This document shows, one piece after another, positions 1 through 10,102 of a stretch of DNA of 49,540 bases (position 1 is its first letter; each line of letters begins with the position of its first letter). The stretch is from assembly GCF_002127655.1 (NCBI RefSeq), contig NZ_NEHB01000013.1, positions 38,402-87,941 of the forward strand, written 5' to 3'. Below the pieces are notes generated by a model. It had not been told where the DNA came from and ran no database searches. It saw only the letters and a program-made list of their open reading frames with translations. The translations under genes and the position numbers were made by a program. The DNA is from Janthinobacterium sp. GW456P (lineage in GTDB: Bacteria > Pseudomonadota > Gammaproteobacteria > Burkholderiales > Burkholderiaceae_D).

Positions 1-344
1 CAGCGCAGCTGCATGCCTGCCTGCCACGCTTCATCGACAAGGACATTTTGCTGGTCACCGACGGCCATGCCGCCTATCGCGCCTTTGCCAAGGAAGCGGG
101 GATCAGCCACCAGGCCGTCAATTTGCGCGCAGGCATCCGCGTGCAGGGCGCCGCGCATGTACAGAACGTCAATGCATATCACAGCCGCCTGCGGGCATGG
201 CTACGCCCCTTTCACGGCGTGGCGACGCGCTACCTGCCGAATTACCTGGGCTGGCGCTGGATACTCGACGCCAGGCGTATCCGTTCGCCGGAAACATTAT
301 TGAAGGAAACGCTGGGAGTGTTCCCACATCTGACGGTGACATAG
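1..344 (+). CDS. IS1595-type transposase, C-terminal part (cut by window edge)
   Basis: The open frame runs in from the left edge (frame of base 3) and stops with TAG at 342-344, so only the last ~114 residues are present. It reads through VTDGHAAYRAFA, then a stretch with HVQNVNAYHSRLRAWL and FHGVATRYLPNYLGWRW. These are the catalytic Asp region and C-terminal half of the ISXO2-like DDE domain of IS1595-family transposases, recognised from memory. The Asp of TDGH and the Asn/His of QNVNAYHS are visible. The rest of the gene and one end of the element lie outside the window, so I cannot tell whether it is intact. No terminal inverted repeat is obvious between the stop and the ppsA terminator at 352. 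Confidence 0.8.
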   Translation, partial: AQLHACLPRFIDKDILLVTDGHAAYRAFAKEAGISHQAVNLRAGIRVQGAAHVQNVNAYHSRLRAWLRPFHGVATRYLPNYLGWRWILDARRIRSPETLLKETLGVFPHLTVT

Positions 345-351
345 CCATAAA

Positions 352-385
352 AAAACCCGCTGCCGGGTGAGCGGCAGCGGGTTTT
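352..385 (-). terminator. Rho-independent terminator of ppsA
   Basis: A perfect 13-bp stem (352-364 with 373-385) encloses an 8-nt loop. It reads GC-rich core then U-run on the minus strand, 20 bases past the ppsA stop. Its A/T flanks are symmetrical, so it may also stop transcripts arriving from the transposase side. Confidence 0.9.
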
Positions 386-404
386 CAGAAGGCGGGCAAG
401 ACGC

Positions 405-2837
405 TTACGCTTTCAGCGCAGCGAGCTTTTGCCAGGTGTCGATCACCGAGTCGGGATTCAGGGACATTGATTCGATGCCCTGCTCCATCAGCCAGACGGC
501 GAAGTCCGGATGGTCGGAAGGACCCTGGCCGCAGATGCCGATGTACTTGCCGCGTGCCAGGCAAGCCTTGATGGCCAGGGCCAGCAAGGCTTTCACGGCC
601 GGATCGCGCTCGTCGAAATCGGCGGCCAGCAATTCCATGCCGGAATCGCGGTCCAGGCCCAGGGTCAGCTGGGTCAGGTCGTTCGAACCGATCGAGAAGC
701 CGTCGAAATGGTCGAGGAACTGGTCGGCCAGGATGGCGTTTGACGGCACTTCACACATCATGATGACGCGCAAGTCGTTCTCGCCGCGCTTCAAGCCATT
801 CTTTGCCAGCAAGTCGATGACTTTCTCGGCCTGGCCCAGGGTGCGCACGAATGGCACCATGATTTCCACGTTCGTCAGGCCCATGTCATTGCGCACGCGC
901 TTCATCGCTTCGCATTCCATGTTGAACGCTTCGGAGAAGTCGGCCGACAGGTAGCGCGCCGCACCGCGGAAGCCCAGCATCGGGTTTTCCTCGTCCGGCT
1001 CGTAGCGCGAACCGCCGATCAGCTTCTTGTACTCGTTCGACTTGAAGTCGGACAGGCGCACGATGACTTTCTTCGGCCAGAACGCGGCGGCGATGGTGGC
1101 GATGCCTTCGGCCAGCTTGTCGATATAGAACGCTTTCGGCGAAGCGTGGCCGCGCGCCACCGATTCCACGGCCTTTTTCAGGTCGGCATCGATGTTCGGG
1201 TATTCGAGGATCGCGCGCGGATGCACACCGATATTGTTATTGATGATGAATTCCAGGCGCGCCAGGCCCACGCCCGCATTCGGCACGGACTGGAAGTCGA
1301 ACGCCAGCTGCGGATTGCCCACGTTGAGCATGATCTTGGTATCGAGCTTCGGCAATTCGCCGCGCGACACTTCCGACACTTCCGTTTCCAGCAAGCCGTC
1401 GTAGATCTTGCCTTCGTCGCCTTCGGAGCAGACGACGGTGACGAACGTGCCGTCTTTCAGTACGTCGGTCGCGTCGCCGCAGCCGACGACGGCCGGCACG
1501 CCCAGTTCACGGGCGATAATTGCTGCGTGGCAAGTGCGGCCGCCACGGTTGGTGACGATGGCCGACGCGCGCTTCATGACCGGTTCCCAGTTCGGGTCCG
1601 TCATGTCGGCAACGAGCACGTCGCCTGGCTGCACGCGCTCCATGTCGGCCGGATCGTGGATCACGCGCACGGGGCCGGCGCCGATCTTCTGGCCGATGGC
1701 GCGGCCGGACGTCAGCACGGTGCCCGTGCTTTTCAGCTTGAAGCGTTCCTGCACGTCGGTCGCCTTTTGCTGCGACTTGACGGTCTCGGGACGCGCCTGC
1801 AGGATGTACAGCTTGCCGTCGCGGCCATCCTTGCCCCACTCGATGTCCATCGGACGGCCGTAGTGGCTCTCGATGATGACGGCGTACTTGGCCAGCTCGA
1901 CCACTTCGCTGTCGTTCAGCGAGTAGCGGTTGCGCATTTCGACCGGCACGTCGACGGTTTTCACGGAACGGCCGGCTTTCGCTTCGTTCGTGAATTCCAT
2001 CTTCAGCAGCTTCGAGCCGATATTGCGGCGGATCACGGGCGACTTGCCCTTTTCCAGCATCGGCTTGTGCACATAGAATTCATCGGGATTGACGGCGCCC
2101 TGCACCACGGTTTCGCCCAGGCCATAGCTGGAAGTGACGAAGACCACGTCCTTGAAGCCCGATTCCGTATCGATGGTGAACATCACGCCGGCCGCGCCCA
2201 GGTCGGAACGCACCATGCGCTGCACGCCGGCCGACAAGGCCACTTCAGCGTGCGTAAAGCCCTTGTGCACGCGGTACGAGATGGCGCGGTCGTTGTACAG
2301 CGACGCGAACACCTGTTTCATGGCGTCGAGCACGTTGTCGATGCCGACCACGTTCAGGAAGGTTTCTTGCTGACCGGCAAAAGACGCGTCCGGCAAGTCT
2401 TCCGCCGTGGCCGAGGAACGCACGGCAAACGACATTTCGGTGTCGGAATCGGCCACCAGCTTGGCGTAGAACTGATCGATTTCAGCGGCCAGGCGTGGCT
2501 GGAACGGCGTTTCGACGATCCATTGACGGATCTCGGCACCGGCTTGCGCCAGTGCGCGCACGTCATCGATGTTCAGCCCTTCGAGGCGCTGGGCGATGCG
2601 GTCGGCCAGCGGCAAGCCGCCGTTGGCGCTATACGACAGGAAGTCGCGGAAGGCCTGCGCCGTGGTGGCAAAGCCGCCTGGCACGCGCACGCCGGCTTCC
2701 GCCAGCTGGCTGATCATTTCGCCCAGGGAGGCGTTCTTGCCGCCGACGGATTCAACATCCGTCATGCGCAAATGCTCGAACGAGGCAACATACACCGCGT
2801 CCTTGTCTTCCTGCTGTTGCGATACTGCGTTGGTCAT
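405..2837 (-). CDS. ppsA: Phosphoenolpyruvate synthase
   Basis: Converts pyruvate + ATP + water to PEP + AMP + phosphate, the entry step of gluconeogenesis from C3 compounds; cytosolic. The 810-residue product has the three-domain layout of the family (about 790 residues in E. coli): an N-terminal ATP-binding domain with [11 protein letters not shown], the phosphohistidine domain [15 protein letters not shown] with the swivelling His at about 437, and a C-terminal PEP/pyruvate domain ending in [10 protein letters not shown] with the catalytic Cys at about 769. An upstream in-frame ATG would add 29 residues. I prefer ATG at 2837 because AAGGGTG sits just upstream and the protein then begins like other PpsA proteins. 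It is divergent from ppsR, the usual partner arrangement in proteobacteria. Confidence 0.96.
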   Translation of the reverse strand: MTNAVSQQQEDKDAVYVASFEHLRMTDVESVGGKNASLGEMISQLAEAGVRVPGGFATTAQAFRDFLSYSANGGLPLADRIAQRLEGLNIDDVRALAQAGAEIRQWIVETPFQPRLAAEIDQFYAKLVADSDTEMSFAVRSSATAEDLPDASFAGQQETFLNVVGIDNVLDAMKQVFASLYNDRAISYRVHKGFTHAEVALSAGVQRMVRSDLGAAGVMFTIDTESGFKDVVFVTSSYGLGETVVQGAVNPDEFYVHKPMLEKGKSPVIRRNIGSKLLKMEFTNEAKAGRSVKTVDVPVEMRNRYSLNDSEVVELAKYAVIIESHYGRPMDIEWGKDGRDGKLYILQARPETVKSQQKATDVQERFKLKSTGTVLTSGRAIGQKIGAGPVRVIHDPADMERVQPGDVLVADMTDPNWEPVMKRASAIVTNRGGRTCHAAIIARELGVPAVVGCGDATDVLKDGTFVTVVCSEGDEGKIYDGLLETEVSEVSRGELPKLDTKIMLNVGNPQLAFDFQSVPNAGVGLARLEFIINNNIGVHPRAILEYPNIDADLKKAVESVARGHASPKAFYIDKLAEGIATIAAAFWPKKVIVRLSDFKSNEYKKLIGGSRYEPDEENPMLGFRGAARYLSADFSEAFNMECEAMKRVRNDMGLTNVEIMVPFVRTLGQAEKVIDLLAKNGLKRGENDLRVIMMCEVPSNAILADQFLDHFDGFSIGSNDLTQLTLGLDRDSGMELLAADFDERDPAVKALLALAIKACLARGKYIGICGQGPSDHPDFAVWLMEQGIESMSLNPDSVIDTWQKLAALKA

Positions 2838-2989
2838 AATGACACCCTTACTGATGATAGAAATCTTTACGCGCGGCGCACAGACAGTCTTCTTGTTATT
2901 CTTGGCGTCGTGCAGCACAATCATACCGTTGCAGCCATTTTACCTTGTGCGGCGCAAATTGACGACGCACAATCTTGATCCGAAAACCC

Positions 2990-3838
2990 ATGACACAAGA
3001 ACCACGCCCTCCTCTGCCCTCCGCGGCCCGCACCGTTTTCTTCGTTTCCGACGGTACCGGCATCACCGCCGAGACGTTCGGCCACTCGGTGCTGACGCAG
3101 TTCGATCTGCGCTTCCGCCAGATCCGCCTGCCCTTCATCGACACCATGGACAAGGCCTACGATGCGGCGCGCAAGATCAACGAAGCCTTCGCCGCCGATG
3201 GCCAGCGCCCGATCATTTTCTCCACCCTGGTGAAGAACGACTTGTCGGCCGTGATCCGCAAGTCCAGCGGCATGCACATGGACCTGATCCAGACCTTTGT
3301 CGCCCCGCTGGAGCAGGAACTGGGCGTGATGTCGACCCACACCATCGGGCGCTCGCACAACATCGTCGACAGCGAGGAATACAAGAACCGCATCGAGGCG
3401 ATCAACTATTCACTGGCGCACGACGATGGGCAGTCGCACAAGAACCTGTCCTCGGCCGATGTCATTCTGGTGGGTGTTTCGCGCTCTGGCAAGACCCCGA
3501 CCAGCCTGTATCTGGCCATGCAATACGGTATCAAGGCGGCCAATTATCCGCTGATTCCCGACGATTTCGAGCGCGACAAGCTGCCATCGGCCCTGCTGGA
3601 ATTTAAGAATAAAATTTTCGGATTAAGCATTACGCCCGAACGTTTGTCGGAAATACGCAACGAAAGACGCGCTGGAAGCAAGTATGCGGCCATCGAAAAC
3701 TGCCGTTACGAGGTCAACGAGGCGGAAAAAATGATGAAACGCGAGGGTATCCGCTGGCTGTCGTCGACCACCAAGTCGATCGAGGAGATCTCCACGACGA
3801 TCCTGCAAGAGATTAAGCCGAACCGCCGCGAATACTGA
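2990..3838 (+). CDS. ppsR: PEP synthase regulatory protein (bifunctional kinase/pyrophosphorylase)
   Basis: Family DUF299/PSRP: inactivates PEP synthase by ADP-dependent phosphorylation of a Thr next to the catalytic His, and reactivates it by Pi-dependent phosphorolysis. The 282-residue product opens with [18 protein letters not shown] and has the P-loop-like GVSRSGKTP at about 162-170, both typical. The target motif is present in ppsA (GGRTCH). A TTG 15 bases upstream is in frame; the ATG at 2990 fits the family better. The 152-bp gap to ppsA must hold both promoters; I see no confident -10/-35 pair there. Confidence 0.95.
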   Translation: MTQEPRPPLPSAARTVFFVSDGTGITAETFGHSVLTQFDLRFRQIRLPFIDTMDKAYDAARKINEAFAADGQRPIIFSTLVKNDLSAVIRKSSGMHMDLIQTFVAPLEQELGVMSTHTIGRSHNIVDSEEYKNRIEAINYSLAHDDGQSHKNLSSADVILVGVSRSGKTPTSLYLAMQYGIKAANYPLIPDDFERDKLPSALLEFKNKIFGLSITPERLSEIRNERRAGSKYAAIENCRYEVNEAEKMMKREGIRWLSSTTKSIEEISTTILQEIKPNRREY

Positions 3839-3840
3839 GA

Positions 3841-3891
3841 ACACCTGACCAAACCTGCTGCGCGTACGCTCGCTGCGGTTTTGTCAGGCGT
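3841..3891. repeat. Short (51-bp) copy of terminal-inverted-repeat element
   Basis: It begins ACACCTGACCAAACC and ends with the reverse complement of ACGCCTGACAAAACC (13 of 15 matching). Its first ~24 and last ~27 bases match the ends of the two 118-bp copies at 17923 and 41551; the middle ~67 bases are missing. It lies between the convergent ppsR and aminotransferase genes, and its right arm supplies the last codons and stop of the aminotransferase. Folded, the arms form a hairpin that could also act in transcript 3'-end formation. Confidence 0.7.
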
Positions 3892-5098
3892 TCGCCTCGC
3901 GGGATAGCGCCGTCAGCGCGGCGACCAGCCGGTCCAGTTCACCGGTGGTGGTCGTGACCGCCACCGTGGCGCGCACGACATCGGTATCGCCGATATTGCG
4001 CTGCACGGTAAAGACGCCGAAGCGCTGCAGCAAGGCTTGCTGCAGATCGCGCGCGCTCATGCCGTCGACGGCAAAGGCCACCAGCGCCGTGCCGCGTTTG
4101 GCATCGAGCGGCGACAAGATTCGCACGCCGGGCAACCGCGCCACCCGCTCGACCCAGTAATTGCGCAGCCAGGCCAGGCGTTCCATCTTGGCCGGCGTGC
4201 CGCCCAGGCGCGCATGGAAGTCCAAGGCGGCCGGTGCGGCCAGGATGGCGCCGATCGGCGGCATGCCCATGTGCAGGCGGCTGCGGATATCGTCCAGCGG
4301 ATAGTCATCGTCGCCACAGTGCGGCTCGATCTTGTGCAGCTGCGAGGCGCGGATATACACGACACCGAGTCCCGCCGGCGCCCCCAGCCATTTATGCAGA
4401 TTGAAACCGGCGAAATCGATGCCCATGGCCTGCACGTCGACGTCGACCTGTCCCAGCGCATGGGCGCTGTCGAGCAGCACGTCGATGCCGTGTTCGCGCG
4501 CCAGCGCCATGATTTCCCGCACCGGCATTTGCTGGCCGTTGGCCGGCGTCACCTGCGACAGCAGCAGCAATTTCGGCTTGACGGCCTCGCGCATGGCTTG
4601 CGCGTAACGGGCGATGATCTCGTCATCACCGATGGGCAAGCACAAGGTGACTGGCGTGCTGGTGACGCCACGGCGCTGTGCCAGCCAGCGCATGGCCGTG
4701 CGCATGGCCGGATAGTCGAGATTACTCCACAGCACGGTATCGCCGGGCGCCAGGCCGTGGTATTGCGTGATCAGCACCTGCATCGACTCGGTGCCGCTGC
4801 GGGTCAGCAGGATCTCGTGCGGTTCGGCATGGATCAATTCAGCGACACGCTGGCGCAGAATATCCACATGCGTGCGCGTAAAGTCGCCACGCACGAAGGG
4901 ACTCAGCTGTTCATTGGTGTAGCGCACGGCCTGCTCGAAGGCCGCTTGCACGGGCGCGGCCATGGCACCGAAATAGCCGTGTTCCAGATTGACGATGACG
5001 TCCGGCGGCGCGGGATAAAACGCGGCGACCTGGCGCCACCAGGCCTCGTCACGCGTGGCTCCGTCAGCAAGCAAGGGCAGAACTGGATGGTCAAGCAT
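3884..5098 (-). CDS. Class V aminotransferase (isopenicillin-N-epimerase-like)
   Basis: A 404-residue PLP enzyme of fold type I. The PLP Lys is K236 in FNLHKWLGAP; D210 and H213 in LLDSAHALGQ are the usual cofactor-ring residues, and TRSGTESMQ near 100 is the phosphate-binding loop. The closest family I recognise is the isopenicillin N epimerase/cysteine-desulfurase-like branch of class V. There is no desulfurase active-site Cys in the usual C-terminal loop, so desulfuration is not supported and the substrate is unknown. It is the last gene of the long minus-strand run, 21 bases after the TrmH-type methylase. Its last two codons and stop lie inside a repeat element (3841-3891). Confidence 0.88.
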   Translation of the reverse strand: MLDHPVLPLLADGATRDEAWWRQVAAFYPAPPDVIVNLEHGYFGAMAAPVQAAFEQAVRYTNEQLSPFVRGDFTRTHVDILRQRVAELIHAEPHEILLTRSGTESMQVLITQYHGLAPGDTVLWSNLDYPAMRTAMRWLAQRRGVTSTPVTLCLPIGDDEIIARYAQAMREAVKPKLLLLSQVTPANGQQMPVREIMALAREHGIDVLLDSAHALGQVDVDVQAMGIDFAGFNLHKWLGAPAGLGVVYIRASQLHKIEPHCGDDDYPLDDIRSRLHMGMPPIGAILAAPAALDFHARLGGTPAKMERLAWLRNYWVERVARLPGVRILSPLDAKRGTALVAFAVDGMSARDLQQALLQRFGVFTVQRNIGDTDVVRATVAVTTTTGELDRLVAALTALSREANA

Positions 5099-5119
5099 GG
5101 CGGGCCTTGGTTTGAATTA

Positions 5120-5905
5120 TCAGGACTGGCCCTGGCGCAACTGCTCGAAGAAGCACACGGCGGCGCACGCCGCCACGTTCAGCGACTCGATCTGGCCCAG
5201 GTGGGGAATCACCACCTGGCGCGTGGTGATCGACAGCAGGTCGTCAGCCACGCCCTGCCCTTCATGACCGAACACCCACGCCACCGGCACGCTCAGGTCG
5301 AGGTCGTACAGGCGTTCGCTGGCGTAGCCGCTGGTGGCCACCGTCATCACCTTCGAGGCCGACACCAATGCGGCCAGGTCGACGTTTTCAAAAATGTCGA
5401 GCACGAAGTGCGCGCCCATCGCCGCACGCAGCACCTTGGGAGACCAGCAGAAGGCCGTGCCGGCGCTGCAGTACACCTGCGTGATGCCGGCGGCGGCCGC
5501 GCTGCGCAGGATGGACCCCACGTTGCCCGGGTCTTGCAGGTTATCGAGCAGCACGGCCGACACGCTCAGGGGCTGCGTGACGGCCCGTTCCGGCGTCTCG
5601 ACGAGGAACATCACGCCCACGCCGTGCTCGACCTGGCTGACCGCGTTATACAGTGCATCGGGCAAGCCCAGTACATGCGCGCGCCGGCTTTCCAGCTGGC
5701 CGACGATGTCCGCCACTTCCGGGTTCTGCAAGGCGCTTTCGCTGACGATGCACTGTTCCGGCAAGCCGCGCAATGCCAGGAAAGACTGGCACAGGTGCAC
5801 GCCATCGAGCAGGGTGCGGCCCGACTTGCGGCGCGCCTGCGAACTGCCGGCCAGTTTCAGCAGCTCCTTGTATTGCGCGTTGTCGCGCGAGGTGATCGTC
5901 TTCAT
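5120..5905 (-). CDS. SpoU/TrmH-family RNA 2'-O-methyltransferase
   Basis: A 261-residue SPOUT methyltransferase using S-adenosylmethionine. The three family motifs are clear: motif 1 [18 protein letters not shown] (about 119-136), motif 2 VFGHEGQGV (about 211-219) and motif 3 [19 protein letters not shown] (about 232-250), which form the knotted SAM site. An N-terminal RNA-binding substrate domain (first ~100 residues, with [14 protein letters not shown]) resembles RlmB/TsnR-like 23S rRNA methylases, but the exact target base cannot be read from sequence. Its ATG overlaps the rnhB stop as ATGA, implying translational coupling. Confidence 0.9.
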   Translation of the reverse strand: MKTITSRDNAQYKELLKLAGSSQARRKSGRTLLDGVHLCQSFLALRGLPEQCIVSESALQNPEVADIVGQLESRRAHVLGLPDALYNAVSQVEHGVGVMFLVETPERAVTQPLSVSAVLLDNLQDPGNVGSILRSAAAAGITQVYCSAGTAFCWSPKVLRAAMGAHFVLDIFENVDLAALVSASKVMTVATSGYASERLYDLDLSVPVAWVFGHEGQGVADDLLSITTRQVVIPHLGQIESLNVAACAAVCFFEQLRQGQS

Positions 5906-6540
5906 GCCGCCACCTCCTGCCCGCCAAACAGGGCGATCACGTTGCGCACGGGCGCGAACGAGCGGCGGTGCACGGGCGAGGCGCCGTGCAGGTGCAGGCG
6001 CTCCAGGTGCAATTTGGTGCCATAGCCCTTGTGCTGGTCGAAGCAGTACTCGGGATAGGCCGCATGCAGGTGCACGAGGGCCGCATCGCGCGCCGTCTTG
6101 GCCAGGATCGAGGCGGCGGAAATGGCATCGACCTTGTCGTCGCCGCCGATGATGGCCATGCCACGTATCGGCATCACGGGGCAGCGGTTGCCGTCGATCA
6201 GCGCCAGGGTCGGTACGGTCGCCAGGGCCTCGACGGCGCGGCGCATGGCCAGCATCGACGCCTGCAGGATGTTCAGACGGTCGATTTCCTCTTCCGACGC
6301 TTCGGCGATGGCCCAGGCAAGAGCCTTGGCCTTGATTTGCGGCGCCAGCAGGTCGCGCTTCGCTTCACTGAGTTTTTTCGAGTCGCGCAAGCCGTCGATC
6401 GGCTGGTTCGGGTCGAGGATCACGGCGGCGGCAAAGACGGGGCCGGCCAGCGGACCGCGGCCTGCCTCGTCGACGCCGCAGATGATTTCATCGAGCGAGA
6501 ATGGCAAGTCGTCAAACAGGCCGGGATAGATATTTTTCAC
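5902..6540 (-). CDS. rnhB: Ribonuclease HII
   Basis: Cleaves the RNA strand of RNA-DNA hybrids and removes single ribonucleotides from DNA; cytosolic. Recognised by [15 protein letters not shown] (catalytic D24, E25), [18 protein letters not shown] (D116), the GGDD aspartates near 134 and [15 protein letters not shown] start it at GTG 6540, giving 212 residues, close to the family length. The open frame extends further upstream but that part overlaps lpxB and has no family similarity. No strong Shine-Dalgarno precedes the GTG, so expression may depend on coupling to lpxB, whose stop is 44 bases upstream. lpxB-rnhB is a common pairing. Confidence 0.93.
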   Translation of the reverse strand: MKNIYPGLFDDLPFSLDEIICGVDEAGRGPLAGPVFAAAVILDPNQPIDGLRDSKKLSEAKRDLLAPQIKAKALAWAIAEASEEEIDRLNILQASMLAMRRAVEALATVPTLALIDGNRCPVMPIRGMAIIGGDDKVDAISAASILAKTARDAALVHLHAAYPEYCFDQHKGYGTKLHLERLHLHGASPVHRRSFAPVRNVIALFGGQEVAA

Positions 6541-6584
6541 GTTGAATCTTTGGTTGGTACTGCGGTTGAAGCGGTGATCGGGGC

Positions 6585-7760
6585 TTACTTGCGGTTGGCG
6601 GCGATGACCTGCATGACGGCGTTGGCGCTTTCGCGCGCGCTGTCGCGCAGCAGGCTGTGGTGCATGTCCGTGAAGCGCTGCACCAGGCGCAAACGGCCCG
6701 GCACGTCGCTCAGCTGCTGCCACATGGCGTCCGCCAGCGCTTGCGGACTGGCCGCGTTTTGCAACAGCTCGGGCACCAGATAATCGCGTGCCAGGATGTT
6801 CGGCAAACCAATCCACGGCTGGTAACCCATATGACGCATGATTTCCCACGAAGCGCGCATCATCTTGTAGGCAATGACCATCGGCTTCTTGTACAGCGCC
6901 ACTTCCAGCGACGCCGTGCCGGATGCCACCAGCACCGCATCTGCGGCGCAGATGGCCGTGTGCGAGCCGCCATCGGTGAGCAATATCTCGATGTCCTGCA
7001 AGCCCGCCTCACGGATCAGTTGCAAAAAGTACTGGCGCTGCTTTTCGCCGGCCATGGGCGCGACGAAACGCAAGGAGCGGTCGCGCGCCAGCAGCAGCTT
7101 GCAGGCGCCGACAAACGCCGCGGTATTGTATTTGAGTTCGCCCATGCGGCTGCCCGGCATCAGGGTCACGACATTCGCGTCCTCGGGCAAGCCCAGGGTG
7201 CGGCGCGCGGCCGCTTCGTCGGGCTGCAAAGGGGTCATCTCGGCCAGCGGATGGCCGACATAGGTGACGGGCACGCCCGCCTTGCGGTAAATCTCTTCCT
7301 CGAAGGGGAAGATCACCAGCATGTGCGAGACGGCCTTGATGATTTTCTTGATGCGTCCGCCGCGCCAGGCCCAGATCTGCGGCCCGATGTAGTGCACGGT
7401 GGGGATGCCGCCTTCCTTCAGCTGCTGCTCAAGCCCCAGGTTAAAACCCGGGTAGTCGGCGCCGATGAAGACGTCGGGACGCTCGGCCAGCAGCTGGTCG
7501 CGCAGCGCGTTCTGGATGCCCTTGATTTCGCGGTAGCGGGGAATGATCTCGAACAGGCCGCGCACGGTCAGTTTGTCGAGCGGCCAGTCGGAAACAAAAC
7601 CCTGTTTGGCCATGTGCTCGCCGCCGATGCCGTGGAAGCGCGCGCCGGGCAGCTGCGGCACGAGGCCGGACAGCAGCCGGCTGGCCAGCAGGTCGCCCGA
7701 CACCTCGCCGGCAACGATGGCGACCGACAGGCCGCGCTCCTGGTCAGCGGACGATGCCAC
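6585..7760 (-). CDS. lpxB: Lipid-A-disaccharide synthase
   Basis: Joins UDP-2,3-diacylglucosamine and lipid X to form the lipid A disaccharide at the inner membrane (GT19 family). The product starts [18 protein letters not shown], has the conserved IGGEHM, a central [17 protein letters not shown], and the C-terminal [23 protein letters not shown] loop. No ATG fits: GTG at 7760 gives 391 residues and overlaps lpxA by 17 bases, while a TTG at 7775 would give 396. I choose GTG because the resulting N-terminus is closest to the E. coli length (about five residues more). It lies last in the lpxD-fabZ-lpxA-lpxB order. Confidence 0.93.
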   Translation of the reverse strand: MASSADQERGLSVAIVAGEVSGDLLASRLLSGLVPQLPGARFHGIGGEHMAKQGFVSDWPLDKLTVRGLFEIIPRYREIKGIQNALRDQLLAERPDVFIGADYPGFNLGLEQQLKEGGIPTVHYIGPQIWAWRGGRIKKIIKAVSHMLVIFPFEEEIYRKAGVPVTYVGHPLAEMTPLQPDEAAARRTLGLPEDANVVTLMPGSRMGELKYNTAAFVGACKLLLARDRSLRFVAPMAGEKQRQYFLQLIREAGLQDIEILLTDGGSHTAICAADAVLVASGTASLEVALYKKPMVIAYKMMRASWEIMRHMGYQPWIGLPNILARDYLVPELLQNAASPQALADAMWQQLSDVPGRLRLVQRFTDMHHSLLRDSARESANAVMQVIAANRK

Positions 7761-8535
7761 GCGACGCGACGCCAAGGAATTCGCGCATGGCGCGAATGTG
7801 TTGCGCCACCTCGGGCGAGGAAGCCTGCTCTTCTTCGAACAGGGCCGCCTTGGATTCTTCCAGGGTCAGTCCGGCGCGGTAGATGAGCTTATACGCGGCG
7901 CGGATGCCGTTGATCTGCTCGCGCGTAAAGCCGCGGCGTTTCAAGCCTTCGATGTTGACGCCATGCGCCTGCGCCGGATTGCCGTTCAATAGGACGAACG
8001 GCGGCACGTCCTGCGTCAGGCTGGTACTCATGCCGACAAAAGCGTGCGCGCCGATCTTGCAGAACTGGTGCACATTGGCGAAGCCGCTCATGATGACCCA
8101 GTCGCCGATCTCCACATGGCCCGCCAGCTGGGCATTGTTCGAGAAAATCGTGTTATTGCCCACCAGGCAGTCGTGCGCCAGGTGCACATACGCCGAGATC
8201 CAGTTGTCATTGCCCAGGCGCGTCACGCCGCCGCCCTGCACGGTGCCCGTGTTGAAGGTGCAGAACTCGCGGATGGTGTTGCGGTCGCCGATTTCCAGGC
8301 GCGTCGCCTCGCCCGCCCATTTTTTATCCTGCGGCTGCGCGCCGATGGAAGAAAACTGGAACAGGTGGTTGTCGCTGCCGATCGTCGTGTGGCCGTCGAT
8401 CACCACGTGCGGGCCGACCCGGGTGCCGGCGCCGATGCGCACATGCGGACCGATGATGGTGTACGGGCCCACCTCGACCGAGCTGTCGAGCTCAGCCTTC
8501 GGATCGATGACAGCCGTGGAGTGGATGGCCGCCAT
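7744..8535 (-). CDS. lpxA: UDP-N-acetylglucosamine acyltransferase
   Basis: First enzyme of lipid A synthesis: transfers a 3-hydroxyacyl chain from ACP to the 3-OH of UDP-GlcNAc. The product (263 residues) begins [16 protein letters not shown] and is built of left-handed beta-helix hexapeptide repeats. The catalytic His is H121 in VHLAHDCLVGN (H125 in E. coli), and the C-terminal helical part follows. Upstream in-frame codons are ignored because ATG 8535 overlaps the fabZ stop as TAATG, a tight coupling. Confidence 0.96.
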   Translation of the reverse strand: MAAIHSTAVIDPKAELDSSVEVGPYTIIGPHVRIGAGTRVGPHVVIDGHTTIGSDNHLFQFSSIGAQPQDKKWAGEATRLEIGDRNTIREFCTFNTGTVQGGGVTRLGNDNWISAYVHLAHDCLVGNNTIFSNNAQLAGHVEIGDWVIMSGFANVHQFCKIGAHAFVGMSTSLTQDVPPFVLLNGNPAQAHGVNIEGLKRRGFTREQINGIRAAYKLIYRAGLTLEESKAALFEEEQASSPEVAQHIRAMREFLGVASRGIVR

Positions 8536-9029
8536 TACTGCCCCGCTGGCTGACTCATAGACTGGCTTGCATCCTGCGCGCTGCGGATGGTGCACATCAG
8601 TTCCGCTTCCACCGCCAGCTTGCCGTCGACCGTACCGACGGCCTTGTATTTCCAGATGCCGCGCGAGACGCGCAGGATTTCCACATCCATCTTCAGCTGG
8701 TCGCCCGGCTCGACTGGACGCTTGAAGCGCGCATTATCGATGCCGACAAAGTACACCACCGAATTCTCGTCCGGTTTCACGCCCATCGTCAGGAACGACA
8801 GCAAGGCCGCCGTCTGCGCCAGCGCTTCGATCATCAGCACGCCGGGCATGACCGGCTTGTGCGGGAAATGGCCCTGGAAGAATTCTTCGTTGACCGTCAC
8901 GTTCTTGATGGCGGTGATGGTTTTGTTCGCTTCCCAGTCCAGCACGCGGTCCACCAGCAGCAGCGGATAGCGGTGCGGCAGCAGCGATTTGATGGCGAGG
9001 ATGTCGAGGGTCTTGTTTTCAGTAGTCAT
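8535..9029 (-). CDS. fabZ: 3-hydroxyacyl-ACP dehydratase
   Basis: Dehydrates 3-hydroxyacyl-ACP in type II fatty acid synthesis; its substrate (3-hydroxymyristoyl-ACP class) is also the acyl donor for LpxA/LpxD, which explains the gene's position. The 164-residue hot-dog-fold protein shows [14 protein letters not shown] and [21 protein letters not shown], with catalytic H54 and E68. The C-terminal tail after MCTIRS is about 14 residues longer than in many FabZ and rich in Ser/Gln. It overlaps lpxD by 4 bases (ATGA). Confidence 0.96.
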   Translation of the reverse strand: MTTENKTLDILAIKSLLPHRYPLLLVDRVLDWEANKTITAIKNVTVNEEFFQGHFPHKPVMPGVLMIEALAQTAALLSFLTMGVKPDENSVVYFVGIDNARFKRPVEPGDQLKMDVEILRVSRGIWKYKAVGTVDGKLAVEAELMCTIRSAQDASQSMSQPAGQ

Positions 9030-10081
9030 TTTTCGTCTTGCATGGTCAGTGTTTTAATTGTTTTTTCAAGCGCGCGTATCTTCTCGCGCATGCTTGACAG
9101 GTTGCGCACGATGGCGGCGCTCTTTTCCCAGTCGGCGTTCTTGGCCAGCGGATAGAAGCCAGTGTACTGGCCCGCTTCCAGGATCGAGCGCGAGACCATG
9201 CTGCCCGAGCCCACGTGGACGCGGTCGGCGATCGTCAGGTGGCCCAGCACCATGGCGGCGCCGCCAAAGGTGCAGTACTTGCCAATGATGGCGCTGCCGG
9301 CCACGCCGACGCAGCCGGCCATGGCCGTGTGCGCGCCGATATGGCAGTTGTGGCCGATCTGGATCTGGTTATCGAGCTTGACGCCATCTTCGATGATGGT
9401 GTCGGCCAGTGCGCCGCGGTCAATGGTGGTGTTGGCGCCGATATCGACATCGTCACCGATCACCACCCTGCCCGTCTGCGGTATCTTGATGTACACGCCG
9501 CCTTCGTTGGCGAAGCCGAATCCGTCGGTGCCGATCACGGCGCCCGAATGGATGATGCCGCGCTGGCCGATCACGCAGCGCGCGTGGAAGGTCACGTTGG
9601 CGAACAGCTGGGTACCGGCGCCGATGACGGCGTCGCGCCCCACGACGCAACCGGGTCCGATGACGCAGCCGGCGCCGATGACGGCGCCCGCTTCGATCAC
9701 CGCATGCACGCCGACGGAGGCGCTGGCGTCAACCTGCGCGCTGGCGTCGACAAAGGCGCCCGGATGGATGCCGATTGGCGCCTTGATCTCGTGCAGGGCG
9801 GCGAAATACTGCGCCGCGCGCGCGAAATACACATAGGGATTCGGGGTGACGATGCGCGCGCCGGCGTACTCGCCTTTGATCAGCGCATCGTCGGCCGGCG
9901 TGAGGATCAGCGCGGCGGCGCCGCTCTGGGCCGCCTGTGCGCGGAATTTGCTATTGCTGAGAAAGCTGATGTGCGAAGCGCCGGCGTCGGCCAGCGGCGC
10001 GATCCCTGACACTTCCAGGTTCGGATCGCCCGCCAATTGTCCGCCGAAGCGTTCGACCAAGTCTCCTAGTCGAGTGCCCAT
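9026..10081 (-). CDS. lpxD: UDP-3-O-(3-hydroxyacyl)glucosamine N-acyltransferase
   Basis: Third step of lipid A synthesis: N-acylation of UDP-3-O-acylglucosamine. The 351-residue product has the N-terminal uridine-binding domain ([16 protein letters not shown] to about residue 100), a long left-handed beta-helix of hexapeptide repeats, the catalytic H244 in [11 protein letters not shown], and a C-terminal helix ([15 protein letters not shown]) that may trimerise. Its ATG is 21 bases after the skp stop, and its end overlaps fabZ. Confidence 0.96.
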   Translation of the reverse strand: MGTRLGDLVERFGGQLAGDPNLEVSGIAPLADAGASHISFLSNSKFRAQAAQSGAAALILTPADDALIKGEYAGARIVTPNPYVYFARAAQYFAALHEIKAPIGIHPGAFVDASAQVDASASVGVHAVIEAGAVIGAGCVIGPGCVVGRDAVIGAGTQLFANVTFHARCVIGQRGIIHSGAVIGTDGFGFANEGGVYIKIPQTGRVVIGDDVDIGANTTIDRGALADTIIEDGVKLDNQIQIGHNCHIGAHTAMAGCVGVAGSAIIGKYCTFGGAAMVLGHLTIADRVHVGSGSMVSRSILEAGQYTGFYPLAKNADWEKSAAIVRNLSSMREKIRALEKTIKTLTMQDEK

Positions 10082-10102
10082 CTAATTACCTCTATTCTAA
10101 TA

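Noticed and set aside
3838..3891. Simple terminator between ppsR and the aminotransferase gene
   Set aside because: The inverted repeat belongs to the repeat family also found at 17923 and 41551, so it is better described as an element copy, even if it also ends transcripts.
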